Shown here one piece after another: positions 24,893-33,864 of a DNA stretch of 64,000 nucleotides. The notes beneath the pieces were generated by a model. That model did not search any database. It had not been told where the DNA came from and worked only from the letters and a program-made list of their open reading frames with translations. The translations under genes were made by a program, and so were the position numbers. Position 1 is the stretch's first letter. Every line of letters begins with the position of its first letter. This DNA comes from PCRC01 sp040384665. GTDB taxonomy: Bacteria > Pseudomonadota > Gammaproteobacteria > Burkholderiales > Burkholderiaceae_C. The stretch is taken from the NCBI GenBank assembly GCA_040384665.1, contig JAZKIY010000002.1:20966-84965 (forward strand). Direction: 5' to 3'.

Positions 24893-25606
24893 ATGGGCGC
24901 GCAGTGGAAAGCAAAAGGCAAGGAGCTGGCGGCCAATGCCAGGGGCAAGCTGTTTGGTCGTCTGGCCAAGGACATCATGATTGCGGCCCGCAACGGCGCA
25001 GACCCGGCCTCCAATTCGCGTTTGCGGTTGGTGGTGGAGCAGGCGCGCAAGGTGTCCATGCCCAAGGAGACGCTGGAGCGTGCCATCAAGAAGGGCGCTG
25101 GCCTGACCGGCGAGGCGGTGCATTTCGAGCACGTGATCTACGAAGGTTATGCACCACACCGCGTGCCGTTGATGGTCGAGTGCCTGACCGACAACGTGAA
25201 CCGCACCGCGCCTGAAATGCGGGTGCTGTTCCGCAAGGGCCAGTTGGGCACCTCGGGCTCGGTGGCGTGGGACTTCGACCACGTGGGCCTGATCGAAGCG
25301 GAGCCTGCCACGGCCGGGGCCGACGCGGAAGTGGCGGCCATCGAGGCCGGTGCGCAGGATTTCGAGCCGGGCGAGGAAGAAGGCCACACGCTGTTCCTGA
25401 CCGACGCGACCGACCTGGATCTGGTCAGCCGCGCCTTGCCGGCCCAGGGCTTCACGGTGCTGTCGGCCAAGTTGGGTTACCGGCCCAAGAACCCGGTCAG
25501 CGCCGCGAGCCTGAGCGCGGAAGCGCTGGAGGAGGTCGAGGCCTTTCTGGCCGCGATCGACGCGAACGACGACGTTCAAAACGTGTTTGCCGGCTTGGCC
25601 GGCTGA
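24893..25606 (+). CDS. YebC/PmpR family protein (TACO1-like)
   Basis: A 237-aa member of the YebC family, involved in translation of difficult stretches or in transcriptional control in different bacteria. It starts MGAQWKAKGKELAANARGK instead of the MAGHSKWANIKHRK of true YebC, which places it in the YeeN-like paralog branch. RNGADPASNSRLRLVVEQARKVSMPKETLERAIKKG and MRVLFRKGQLGTSGSVAWDF are conserved. It is divergent from the TetR-crotonase operon and monocistronic in appearance. Confidence 0.88.
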   Translation: MGAQWKAKGKELAANARGKLFGRLAKDIMIAARNGADPASNSRLRLVVEQARKVSMPKETLERAIKKGAGLTGEAVHFEHVIYEGYAPHRVPLMVECLTDNVNRTAPEMRVLFRKGQLGTSGSVAWDFDHVGLIEAEPATAGADAEVAAIEAGAQDFEPGEEEGHTLFLTDATDLDLVSRALPAQGFTVLSAKLGYRPKNPVSAASLSAEALEEVEAFLAAIDANDDVQNVFAGLAG

Positions 25607-25631
25607 GGTGGGCATGGGTGGTTGAAACCAG

Positions 25632-25657
25632 AGAAATATGATGATCGTCATATTTCT
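25632..25657. promoter_or_regulatory. Palindromic operator upstream of the TetR gene (site 1)
   Basis: A 26-bp palindrome with a single mismatched pair (half-site AGAAATATGA, centre TGATCG) ends 14 nt before the TetR ATG. The same core recurs upstream of the SDR gene at 26300-26317, supporting autoregulation plus control of the SDR-MATE genes. Confidence 0.8.
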
Positions 25658-25671
25658 GTTATGCTCCAGCC

Positions 25672-26262
25672 ATGGATGCATCGCCCAGCCGCAAACAAGT
25701 CACCCACGACCGCATCGTTGAGACGGCGGCGCGGGCCATTCGCCGCGCGGGTTTTCATGGCGTGGGCGTGGCCGACATCATGAAAGAGGCCGGGCTCACT
25801 CACGGCGGTTTCTACGCCCATTTCGCATCGCGCGATGCCTTGCTGTGCGAGGCGCTGGAGCGTGCCGGCCAGGACGGCGCCGCCCGCATGGCCCAGCGCG
25901 CCGCCAGCCGGCCAGCAGACGGTGCCAGCGCCTTTTGTGCGCTGGTAGAAGGTTATTTGTCAGACCGCCATCTGGCGGCGACCGAGAACGGCTGCCCGGT
26001 CGCTGCACTGGCGTCGGAAGTGCCGCGCCAGGCGCCTGAGGTGCGTGCGGTGGCGGCCAGTCGGGTGCGCGGCCTGGTGGCCAGGGTCCGCGAGGCCTTG
26101 CCACCTGGGGCGCCCGCCGATGCCGCGGTGCTGGTCACGGGCCAGCTGGTGGGGGCGTTGCAAATGGCACGCACCCTGGGCGACAACGCCGAAGGCAAAG
26201 CCTGGCTTGCCGCAACGCGCCGTGCGCTGCTGGCGCAGCACGACACCCCCGTTTCTCACTGA
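25672..26262 (+). CDS. TetR family regulator of the adjacent SDR (and MATE) genes
   Basis: A 196-aa regulator with the HTH VTHDRIVETAARAIRRAGFHGVGVADIMKEAGLTHGGFYAHFASR. HGGFYAHF is the signature of the AcrR/YcdC-like group that typically controls dehydrogenase genes and efflux. The C-terminal domain holds a Cys within NGCPVAALASEV. It lies between two copies of one palindromic operator, which ties it to the SDR gene. The ligand is unknown. Confidence 0.88.
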   Translation: MDASPSRKQVTHDRIVETAARAIRRAGFHGVGVADIMKEAGLTHGGFYAHFASRDALLCEALERAGQDGAARMAQRAASRPADGASAFCALVEGYLSDRHLAATENGCPVAALASEVPRQAPEVRAVAASRVRGLVARVREALPPGAPADAAVLVTGQLVGALQMARTLGDNAEGKAWLAATRRALLAQHDTPVSH

Positions 26263-26299
26263 CTCAGGACACGGGTCGTGCGCAGTTTTCCGCTCATCA

Positions 26300-26317
26300 A
26301 TATGACGATCGTCATAT
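26300..26317. promoter_or_regulatory. Palindromic operator upstream of the SDR gene (site 2)
   Basis: The perfect 18-bp palindrome ATATGACGATCGTCATAT is 38 nt before the SDR start. It matches the core of the site upstream of the TetR gene, so the same repressor probably binds both. Confidence 0.8.
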
Positions 26318-26355
26318 AAATACCAGCAACCACACCACCCGATAAGGACCACACC

Positions 26356-27063
26356 ATGCAACTCCACAACGCCACCGTTTTCATCACCGGCGCCAACCGC
26401 GGCCTCGGACTGGCCTTTGCCCGCGAAGCGCTGGCGCGCGGCGCGCGCAAGGTGTACGCCGGTGCCCGCGACCCGGCCAGCGTCACGCTGGCTGGCGTGG
26501 AGGCTGTGCAGCTGGACGTGACCCGGCCCGAAGACGTCGCCGCTGCGGTACAGCGCTGCGGCGATGTGACGCTGCTGGTCAACAACGCCGGCATTGCTCT
26601 GCTGGGGGCCTTCCTGGCCGAAGACAGCGAGGCCGCTGCACGCCGCCAGCTGGAGACCAACTTCTTTGGCCCGCTGCGCCTCAGCCAGGCCTTTGCGCCG
26701 GTGCTCGGGGCCAACGGCGGCGGGGCCATCCTGAACGTGCTGTCGGTGGCGAGCTGGGTCAATTCGCCGGTGCTGGCCGCCTATGGCGCCAGCAAATCGG
26801 CCGCCTGGGCGCTGACCAACGGCTTGCGCCACGAACTGCGTGCACAGCACACCCAGGTGCTGGGCATGCATGTGGGTTTTGTCGACACCGACCTGACACG
26901 CGGCTTCGATGCACCGAAGACTGCCCCCGACGTGGTGGTGCGTCGCACCTTTGACGCGCTGGAGGCCGGTGCCGAAGAGGTGCTGGCCGACGAGATCACC
27001 CAGCAGGTCAAGCGTGGGCTGTCGGCCGAACCGGGTGTTTACCTGAACGCTCTGGCGCGCTGA
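26356..27063 (+). CDS. Short-chain dehydrogenase/reductase (SDR)
   Basis: A 235-aa classical SDR. The cofactor motif is ITGANRGLG, NNAG lies in LLVNNAGIALLG, the catalytic Ser is near LNVLSVASWVNSP, and Y-x-x-x-K is AAYGASKSAAW. Arg and Ala after the first strand (GARDP) suggest NADP preference. It is preceded by an operator shared with the TetR gene and followed 24 nt later by a MATE exporter, suggesting a stress or detoxification unit. The substrate is unknown. Confidence 0.88.
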   Translation: MQLHNATVFITGANRGLGLAFAREALARGARKVYAGARDPASVTLAGVEAVQLDVTRPEDVAAAVQRCGDVTLLVNNAGIALLGAFLAEDSEAAARRQLETNFFGPLRLSQAFAPVLGANGGGAILNVLSVASWVNSPVLAAYGASKSAAWALTNGLRHELRAQHTQVLGMHVGFVDTDLTRGFDAPKTAPDVVVRRTFDALEAGAEEVLADEITQQVKRGLSAEPGVYLNALAR

Positions 27064-27087
27064 GCGCCCTTCAACGGAGTGCCTCGC

Positions 27088-28473
27088 ATGAGCTCAATGA
27101 CCCTTCCCGATGCCCCCGCGGGCAACGCCATGGCAGACCGCACACGCCAGATGTTGCAGGGGCCGCTGCTGCCCACGCTGTTCCGCCTGGCCACACCCAA
27201 TGTGATTGGCTTGTTTGCCATGACGCTGGTGATTGGCTACGACGGCTTCATCCTCGGCCGGCTCGGGCCCGACGCACTCGCCGGCGTGGCGCTGGTGTTC
27301 CCGCTGTCGATGCTGATGCTGCAGATGTCGGCCGGTGGCATTGGCGGTGCCACCACCGCTGCGGTGGCGCGTGCGCTGGGGGCGGGCCGCAGTGAGGACG
27401 CCAGCCGGCTGGCGCAGCACGCGCTGCTGATCGCCTTGGCGTTGGCCGCGCTGTTCACGGTGGTGCTGCTGGGGCTGGGCCGCACGGTGTACGGGGCGAT
27501 GGGCGGGCGTGGTGCGGCACTGGACGACGCGCTGGCTTACTCCAACCTGCTGTTTGGTGGCGCGGTGGTGATTTGGGCCACCAACGTGTTGGCGTCCATC
27601 GTGCGCGGCGCCGGCAACATGCTGCTGCCGGCGCTGATGCTGCTGGCGATTGCCTTTGTGCACGTGCTGTTGTGCCCGCTGCTGGTGTTTGGCTGGGGGC
27701 CCATCGAAGGCCTGGGCGTGGCAGGCGCGGCCATCAGCACGTTGACGGCCAATGCGCTGGCCGCCGCCATCATGGTGGCCTACCTGTTGCGGCGTGACGG
27801 GGCGGTGCACCTGGCACGCACCCCTTGGCGGCTGCGCACCGACCTGCTGCGCGACATCCTGCGGGTGGGCCTGCCGGCCTCGTTGAGCCCGGTGCTCAGC
27901 AACGCGTCCATCGCTGTGGCGACCGCCTTTGTTGGCAGCTACGGGGTGGCGGCGCTGGCGGGCTACGGGGTGGCGGCGCGGCTGGAGTACATCTTGGTGC
28001 CGATCGCCTTCGGGTTTGGCACCGCCTTGACCGCATTGGTGGCAACCAACATGGGGGCTGGCCAGCGGGAGCGCGCCCTGCGCGTGACCTGGCTGGGCGG
28101 CGGTGTGGTGGCGGCCATCACCAGCGCCATTGGCATCACAGCCGCGGTGGCCCCGGCGCTGTGGATGGACTTCTTCACCAGCGACCCGCTGGTCCGCAGC
28201 TTCGGCGCGTCCTACCTGAATGTGGTGGGTGGCTTCTACGGCTTCTTCGGCCTGGGGCTGGCGCTGTTCTTCGCGTCGCAGGGGGCAGGGCGCATGGTCT
28301 GGCCCCTGGTGGGCAGCGTGGCGCGGCTGGTGGTGGTGGCCGTGGGTGGCTGGGTCTGCGTCCATGGGCTACAGACGCCGGCCAGCGCATTTTCTGCGGT
28401 GGTGGCGCTGAGCTTGGTGGTCTACGCGGTGACGATTGGCAGCGCCATCTGGCTGGGCGGCTGGAAGAAGTGA
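27088..28473 (+). CDS. MATE family efflux transporter
   Basis: A 461-aa inner-membrane exporter with 12 predicted spans in two halves. The first half starts PTLFRLATPNVIGLFAMTLVIGYDGFILGRLG, and the matching second-half segment is ILRVGLPASLSPVLSNASIAVATAF. Such transporters expel organic cations or drugs in exchange for Na+ or H+. The ATG at 27088 has a GGAG ribosome site. It is probably co-transcribed with the SDR gene and therefore under the same TetR repressor. It converges on dctA. Confidence 0.9.
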   Translation: MSSMTLPDAPAGNAMADRTRQMLQGPLLPTLFRLATPNVIGLFAMTLVIGYDGFILGRLGPDALAGVALVFPLSMLMLQMSAGGIGGATTAAVARALGAGRSEDASRLAQHALLIALALAALFTVVLLGLGRTVYGAMGGRGAALDDALAYSNLLFGGAVVIWATNVLASIVRGAGNMLLPALMLLAIAFVHVLLCPLLVFGWGPIEGLGVAGAAISTLTANALAAAIMVAYLLRRDGAVHLARTPWRLRTDLLRDILRVGLPASLSPVLSNASIAVATAFVGSYGVAALAGYGVAARLEYILVPIAFGFGTALTALVATNMGAGQRERALRVTWLGGGVVAAITSAIGITAAVAPALWMDFFTSDPLVRSFGASYLNVVGGFYGFFGLGLALFFASQGAGRMVWPLVGSVARLVVVAVGGWVCVHGLQTPASAFSAVVALSLVVYAVTIGSAIWLGGWKK

Positions 28474-28505
28474 CCGCGTGACATGACAGCGTGAGGTGAC
28501 CGCGC

Positions 28506-29849
28506 TCAGCGCGTGACGGCCATGTGCTCGGTCTTCGCGTCGAGCAGCACTTCGGGTTCCTGCGAGGCCACCCAGTCGGGGTTGTTCAGGCGTTCCTTGA
28601 GTTGCTCGGTGTCGAGGTCACCGGTCCATTTCGCGACCACGATGGTGGCCACGCCGTTGCCAATCAGGTTGGTCAGCGCGCGGGCTTCCGACATGAAGCG
28701 GTCGATGCCCAGAATCAGCGCCAGACCGGCCACCGGCACGGTGCCCACCGCCGACAGCGTGGCCGCCAGCACGATGAAGCCACTGCCGGTGATGCCGGCC
28801 GCCCCTTTGGAGGTGAGCAGCAGCACCGCCAGCAGCGTCAATTCCTGGGTCAACGTCATCGGCGTGTTCGTGGCCTGGGCGATGAACACCGCCGCCATGG
28901 TCAGGTAGATCGAGGTGCCGTCGAGGTTGAACGAGTAGCCGGTGGGGATCACCAGGCCCACGGTGGCCTTCTTGGCACCGAGGTTCTCCATCTTCTCCAT
29001 CATGCGTGGCAGCACCGACTCGGACGACGAGGTGCCGAGCACGATCAGCAGTTCTTCCTTGATGTACTTGATGAATTTCCAGATGGAAAAACCGTGGAAT
29101 TTGGCGATCAACCCGAGCACCACAAAGATGAACAACAGGCAGGTCAGGTAGAACGCACCCATCAGTTTGCCGAGCGAGAGCAGGGTGCCGACGCCGTACT
29201 TGCCAATGGTGAAGGCCATGGCGCCGAAGGCACCGATCGGGGCCAGCTTCATGATCACGTTGACGATGGAAAACAGCACGTGCGAGGTTTTCTCGATCAT
29301 GTCGAACACCAGCGTGCCACGGCCACCGAACTTGTGCAGCGCAAAGCCGAACAGCACCGCGATCAGCAGCACCTGCAGGATCTCGCCTTTGGCGAAGGCG
29401 TCCACCACGGTGCTGGGGATGATGTTGAGCAGGAAGTCGGTGGTGCTGGCCAGCTTGCCGGGGCCGGTGTAGGCCGCAATGCCCTTGGTGTCCAGCGTGG
29501 CGGTGTCCACGTTCATGCCCACACCGGGCTGCAGCACGTTCACCAGCACCAGGCCGATGACCAGCGCAACCGTGCTGACGACCTCAAAGTACAGCAGTGC
29601 CAGGCCACCGGTCTTGCCGACCTTCTTCATGTCTTCCATGCCGGCAATGCCCACCACGACGGTGCAGAAGATGATCGGCGCGATGATCATCTTGATGAGC
29701 TTGATGAAGCCGTCGCCCAGCGGCTTCATGGCCGCGCCGGTCTCGGGGTAGAAGTGGCCAAGCAGCACGCCAATGACCACCGCAGCGAGCACCTGCACGT
29801 AGAGGGATCGGTAGAGCGGCAGCTTGGCGCGGGGGGTGGACGTTTGCAT
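28506..29849 (-). CDS. dctA: C4-dicarboxylate transport protein DctA
   Basis: A 447-aa secondary carrier (glutamate/dicarboxylate symporter family) for aerobic uptake of succinate, fumarate and malate. Re-entrant loop and binding motifs are present: LGTSSSESVLPRMM, GYSFNLDGTSIYLTMAAVFIAQ, and SKGAAGITGSGFIVLAATL. The start MQTSTPRAKLPLYRSLYVQV at 29849 matches homologs; 25 further upstream residues are in frame but unlikely. No dctBD regulators are next to it. Confidence 0.93.
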   Translation of the reverse strand: MQTSTPRAKLPLYRSLYVQVLAAVVIGVLLGHFYPETGAAMKPLGDGFIKLIKMIIAPIIFCTVVVGIAGMEDMKKVGKTGGLALLYFEVVSTVALVIGLVLVNVLQPGVGMNVDTATLDTKGIAAYTGPGKLASTTDFLLNIIPSTVVDAFAKGEILQVLLIAVLFGFALHKFGGRGTLVFDMIEKTSHVLFSIVNVIMKLAPIGAFGAMAFTIGKYGVGTLLSLGKLMGAFYLTCLLFIFVVLGLIAKFHGFSIWKFIKYIKEELLIVLGTSSSESVLPRMMEKMENLGAKKATVGLVIPTGYSFNLDGTSIYLTMAAVFIAQATNTPMTLTQELTLLAVLLLTSKGAAGITGSGFIVLAATLSAVGTVPVAGLALILGIDRFMSEARALTNLIGNGVATIVVAKWTGDLDTEQLKERLNNPDWVASQEPEVLLDAKTEHMAVTR

Positions 29850-29948
29850 GGTGCGGGCCTCGGTTCGTTGGAGTGCCTGCGCATTGTTGTACCGAATGAC
29901 CGTCCGCGGCATGTGGGTATCCACACGCCCAACGGCGGTGCGCCAGGT

Positions 29949-30569
29949 TCAGGCGCGCGGCGGGGCGGGCGGCACGCCGCTGCGGGCCATCCAGCCAATC
30001 AGCGACGAGCGCATCGCTTCTTCCACACTCATCTCGATGGGCGTGACCCAGTCGGCCGGCACAAACACGGTGTAGCCGCCGATGTTGTAGCCCATGGGCA
30101 AATAAACCGCCACCCGTTCACCGGGCAGAAAGCCGGCGGGCAGATCGTCGAAGTTGCGGCGGGTCACCAGGCCCACCATCTCCAGGGCGCTGTCGGGCAT
30201 GCGCAGCAGCACCACCTGCTGTCCGGCTTGGCCGCCGCTGCCCGAAAAGAAGTCGGCAAAGCTCTTGATGGACGAGTAGATGCTTTTCACCACCGGCAGG
30301 TTGGTGAACGGAAACTCAATGAACGCCAGCTTGCGCCGCACCTTGCGCTGCGACACCAGAAAACCAATCGCCAGGATGATGGCCACCCCCAGCACCAGGC
30401 CCAGCCCCGGTACGTAGAAGGTGCCAATGATGGGGCGCAACACCCACAGCGCGGCGGATTCGGTCCACGACAGGAACAGGAACAGCAGGTAGACCGTGAG
30501 CGCCACCGGCAGCACGGTGAGCAGGCCGCGCAGGAAGTATTTGTAGAGTTGCTTGGGAGAGAGGTTCAT
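29949..30569 (-). CDS. DUF502 family inner-membrane protein
   Basis: A 206-aa protein with two N-terminal membrane spans (LLTVLPVALTVYLLFLFLSW and LGLVLGVAIILAIGFLV) and a conserved cytosolic part. FTNLPVVKSIYSSIKSFADFF, PAGFLPGERVAVYLPMGYNIGGYTVFVP and MSVEEAMRSSLIGWMA are hallmarks of DUF502. No function is established. The start MNLSPKQLYKYFLRG at 30569 is the family's usual one. It has its own promoter region, shared in the divergent gap with urtA. Confidence 0.85.
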   Translation of the reverse strand: MNLSPKQLYKYFLRGLLTVLPVALTVYLLFLFLSWTESAALWVLRPIIGTFYVPGLGLVLGVAIILAIGFLVSQRKVRRKLAFIEFPFTNLPVVKSIYSSIKSFADFFSGSGGQAGQQVVLLRMPDSALEMVGLVTRRNFDDLPAGFLPGERVAVYLPMGYNIGGYTVFVPADWVTPIEMSVEEAMRSSLIGWMARSGVPPAPPRA

Positions 30570-30618
30570 TCGGGCCAATTTAGCACGTGGGGATGACGCC
30601 ACAGGCCTGTGGCGGCTG

Positions 30619-30682
30619 TTTTCAAGCCAAATCGGCCGCAAGCCCTAGTGCAGGCTTGTAGTTAAGCTATTAAATAAATAGC
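30619..30682 (+). repeat. Dispersed intergenic repeat, copy B
   Basis: Full-length plus-strand copy: TTTTCAAGCCAAATCGG, the core CGCAAGCCCTAGTG, a central CAGGCTTGTAG and the hairpin GCTATT...AATAGC. It lies in the divergent gap between the DUF502 gene and urtA, away from coding sequence. Confidence 0.85.
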
Positions 30683-30853
30683 AAACGCATGCCTGGCGGC
30701 TGGGACGCCGAGCCGCGTGGGCTGTACGCCATGTGTCGTATTTCCGCTGTGGGGCCAAGTCCCTAGGATCAAGCCATCCCATCCACACCACCCCCAGCGG
30801 GCGGGATGCGGACTGTCACTGTCTGTCCCGAATTCACTGCAGGAGAAGCACAC

Positions 30854-32113
30854 ATGCAACGTCGATTTACCCTCAAGGCGCTCACCGCCGCCGTCGCTCT
30901 GGCCAGCCTGGGCACGCTGCCCGCACACGCTGCCGACACCATCAAGGTCGGCATCCTCCACAGCCTGTCGGGCACCATGGCCATTTCCGAGACCGTGTTG
31001 AAAGACACCGTGCTCATGGCGATTGACGAGATCAACGCCAAGGGCGGCGTGCTCGGCAAGAAGCTGGAGCCGGTGATTGTGGACCCGGCCTCCAACTGGC
31101 CGCTGTTTGCCGAAAAAACCAAACAGCTGCTGACGCAGGACAAGGTGTCGGTGATCTTTGGCTGCTGGACCTCGGTGAGCCGCAAGTCGGTGCTGCCGGT
31201 GGTGGAAGAGCTGAATGGCCTGTTGTTCTACCCGGTGCAGTACGAGGGTGAAGAGCTCTCCAAGAACGTGTTCTACACCGGCGCCGCGCCCAACCAGCAG
31301 GCCATTCCGGCGGTGGATTATTTGATGAGCAAGGACGGCGGCGCCGCCAAGCGCTGGGTGCTGCTGGGCACCGACTACGTCTACCCCCGCACCACCAACA
31401 AGATCCTGCGCGCCTACCTGAAGAGCAAGGGCGTGAAAGAAACCGACATCGACGAGAAGTACACCCCGTTCGGCCACAGCGATTACCAGACCATCGTGGC
31501 CGACATCAAGAAGTTCTCTGCCGGTGGCAAGACCGCGGTGGTCTCCACCATCAACGGCGACTCCAACGTGCCGTTCTACAAGGAACTCGGCAACGCCGGC
31601 CTGAAGGCCAAGGACGTGCCGGTGGTGGCCTTCTCCGTGGGTGAAGAAGAATTGCGCGGTGTGGACACCAAGCCGCTGGTCGGCCACCTGGCCGCCTGGA
31701 ACTACTTCATGAGCATCAAGAACCCGGCCAACGACGAGTTCACCAAGAAGTGGGCCGCCTACGCCAAGGCCAAGAAGCTGCCCGGCTCCGACAAGCCCCT
31801 GACCAACGACCCGATGGAGGCCACCTACATCGGCATCAACATGTGGAAACAGGCGGTCGAGAAAGCCAAGTCCACCGACACCGACAAGGTCATTGCCGCC
31901 ATGGCCGGCCAGACCTTCAAGGCGCCGAGCGGCATTGTTTCCAAGATGGACGAGAAAAACCACCACCTGCACAAGAGCGTGTTCATCGGCGAAATCAAGG
32001 CCGACGGCCAGTTCAACGTGGTGTGGAAGACCCCCGGCCCGGTGAAAGCCAAGCCATGGAGTCCGTACATCGAAGGCAACGACAAGAAGCCTGACGAGCC
32101 CGTGAAAAAATAA
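30854..32113 (+). CDS. urtA: Urea ABC transporter, substrate-binding protein UrtA
   Basis: A 419-aa periplasmic binding protein with a Sec signal (residues 1-26, ending AHA). Family hallmarks: IKVGILHSLSGTMAISE, VIFGCWTSVSRKSVLPVVEE, LLFYPVQYEGEE, GAAPNQQAIPAVDYLM, HSDYQTIVADIKKF and NGDSNVPFYKE. These separate UrtA from other branched-chain amino acid binding proteins. The ATG at 30854 has a good ribosome site (AGGAGA). It leads the urtABCDE cluster, which is usually induced by nitrogen limitation; no clear sigma-54 promoter was found upstream. Confidence 0.96.
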   Translation: MQRRFTLKALTAAVALASLGTLPAHAADTIKVGILHSLSGTMAISETVLKDTVLMAIDEINAKGGVLGKKLEPVIVDPASNWPLFAEKTKQLLTQDKVSVIFGCWTSVSRKSVLPVVEELNGLLFYPVQYEGEELSKNVFYTGAAPNQQAIPAVDYLMSKDGGAAKRWVLLGTDYVYPRTTNKILRAYLKSKGVKETDIDEKYTPFGHSDYQTIVADIKKFSAGGKTAVVSTINGDSNVPFYKELGNAGLKAKDVPVVAFSVGEEELRGVDTKPLVGHLAAWNYFMSIKNPANDEFTKKWAAYAKAKKLPGSDKPLTNDPMEATYIGINMWKQAVEKAKSTDTDKVIAAMAGQTFKAPSGIVSKMDEKNHHLHKSVFIGEIKADGQFNVVWKTPGPVKAKPWSPYIEGNDKKPDEPVKK

Positions 32114-32204
32114 CGCCCCCCGAAGTGGCCCACTGCGTGTGGCCACCTCCCCCCACTGGGGGGCGGCTCGGCCGCTACGGAGCGGCCGGGCGCAGCGAGC
32201 CCTT
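32114..32204. repeat. Palindrome-rich intergenic repeat between urtA and urtB
   Basis: Three nested inverted repeats occur in about 90 bases: TGGCCCACTGCGTGTGGCCA, CCCCCCACTGGGGGG and CGGCCGCTACGGAGCGGCCG. The block resembles intergenic palindromic elements common in Comamonadaceae. It sits after the highly expressed binding-protein gene and could stabilise the urtA mRNA or attenuate transcription into urtB. Confidence 0.65.
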
Positions 32205-32288
32205 GAATCAGTCAACTCAACTCAAGTCAATTCAAGGCACGGTGTTTGCATGGTGTGCATGCGTGCTGCCCACCCTACAGGTTCCCAC

Positions 32289-33863
32289 ATGCAACTTCGA
32301 TCTCTCTTTTTGTTGGCCGCGCTCTGCGTGGCACCCATGGCCCAGGCGCTCACCATGGACGAAGCGCGGGCCATGGCGAGCGGCGAAACCGACGCGCGCA
32401 TCGAGGCTTTGAACAAGGCCGCGGTCACGGCCGACGACAAAACCATCGCTTTCATCCAGGCGCTGGCCGACGACGCGGTCAAGGTCGCGGGCGACAAGGT
32501 CTTTGTGGTGGTGGACGGCAAGGGCCAAGACCCGGTAACCGGTGCGCCCGCCACCGTGCCGGACGACGCCGAAGACCCGAGCAACAACAACCGCATGCGC
32601 GGCGAACTGGGCAATGCACTGGCCGCCATCAAGCTGTTCTCGCCCGACGAGAAGGTGCGCCGCGCGGCCATCGCCACGTTGCAGGCCGAAACCGAGTTGA
32701 GCCGTCTGCCGCTGATCGACAAAGCGCTGGCCGCCGAACCCAACGCCACGCTCAAGGAACAGCTCACCATGGTGCGCGCCCGCATCCTGCTGGGCAGCGA
32801 CGACAAGGCCCAGCGCATCGCCGCCGCAGGCCAGCTGGCCGACAGCGGCAACCCCGCCACCAAAACCGCGCTGCTGGAGCGTCTGGCGGTAGAGACCGAG
32901 TCCGACGCCAAGGCCGCGATGCAGGCCAGCCTGCGCGCGGTGGACGCCGCACTCGCCTGGGGCGACAAACTGGCCGCCATCTTCAGCGGCATCAGCCTCG
33001 GTTCCATCTTATTGCTGGTGGCGCTGGGCCTGGCCATCACCTACGGGTTGATGGGCGTCATCAACATGGCGCACGGCGAACTCATGATGATCGGCGCCTA
33101 CGCCACCTACGTGGTGCAGGGCGTGTTCCAGACCTACTTCCCCGGTGCGTTTGACTGGTATTTGGTCGCGGCCGTACCGGTGGCTTTTGCCGCCTCGGCC
33201 CTGATGGGGGCGGCGCTGGAGCGCAGCGTGATCCGTTTCCTGTACGGCCGCCCGCTGGAGACCTTGCTGGCCACCTGGGGCATCAGCCTGATGCTGCAGC
33301 AGCTGGTGCGCAGCTTCTTTGGTGCGCAGAACGTCGGCGTGGAAAACCCGAGCTGGATGAGCGGCGGCGTGCAACTGATGGGCAACCTGCAACTGCCCTG
33401 GAACCGCATCATCATCGTCGCCTTCGCGTTTGCGGTGCTCGGCGGCGTGGCCTTCCTCATCAGCAAAACGCGGCTCGGTTTGTTCGTGCGCGGCGTCACG
33501 CAGAACCGGCCGATCGCCTCCTGCATGGGGGTGAACACCGCGCGCATCGACACCTACGCCTTCGCGCTGGGCTCCGGCATTGCCGGCCTGGCCGGCTGTG
33601 CGCTGAGCCAGGTCGGCAACGTCGGCCCCGACCTGGGGCAAGGCTACATCGTCGACTCGTTCATGGTGGTGGTGCTGGGCGGTGTGGGCCAGCTGGCCGG
33701 CACGGTCTACGCCGCGCTGGGCCTGGGCGTGCTGAACAAATTCCTCGAAGGCATCACCGGCGCCGTGCTGGCCAAGATCGCGGTGCTGGTGCTGATCATC
33801 GTCTTCATCCAGAAGCGGCCCCAGGGCATCTTTGCGATGAAGGGCCGCTCTGCGGAAGCCTGA
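32289..33863 (+). CDS. urtB: Urea ABC transporter, permease UrtB
   Basis: A 524-aa permease. Residues 1-20 are a signal sequence; about 25-225 form the extra periplasmic domain typical of UrtB (ALNKAAVTADDKTIAFIQALADDAVKV, helical repeats). The LivH-like membrane part begins at ISLGSILLLVALGLAITYGLMGVINMAHGELMMIG. Family features such as RPIASCMGVNTARIDTYAFALGSGIAGLAG are intact. The 175-nt gap to urtA holds a palindrome-rich repeat, so urtB to urtE may be expressed less than urtA. urtC follows after 1 nt. Confidence 0.94.
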   Translation: MQLRSLFLLAALCVAPMAQALTMDEARAMASGETDARIEALNKAAVTADDKTIAFIQALADDAVKVAGDKVFVVVDGKGQDPVTGAPATVPDDAEDPSNNNRMRGELGNALAAIKLFSPDEKVRRAAIATLQAETELSRLPLIDKALAAEPNATLKEQLTMVRARILLGSDDKAQRIAAAGQLADSGNPATKTALLERLAVETESDAKAAMQASLRAVDAALAWGDKLAAIFSGISLGSILLLVALGLAITYGLMGVINMAHGELMMIGAYATYVVQGVFQTYFPGAFDWYLVAAVPVAFAASALMGAALERSVIRFLYGRPLETLLATWGISLMLQQLVRSFFGAQNVGVENPSWMSGGVQLMGNLQLPWNRIIIVAFAFAVLGGVAFLISKTRLGLFVRGVTQNRPIASCMGVNTARIDTYAFALGSGIAGLAGCALSQVGNVGPDLGQGYIVDSFMVVVLGGVGQLAGTVYAALGLGVLNKFLEGITGAVLAKIAVLVLIIVFIQKRPQGIFAMKGRSAEA

Positions 33864-33864
33864 C

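Noticed and set aside
30570..30853. A sigma-54 promoter or ykkC-type (guanidine) riboswitch before urtA
   Set aside because: I found no GG-N10-GC element with good flanks and no ykkC core pattern. Only the repeat and a ribosome site are visible.
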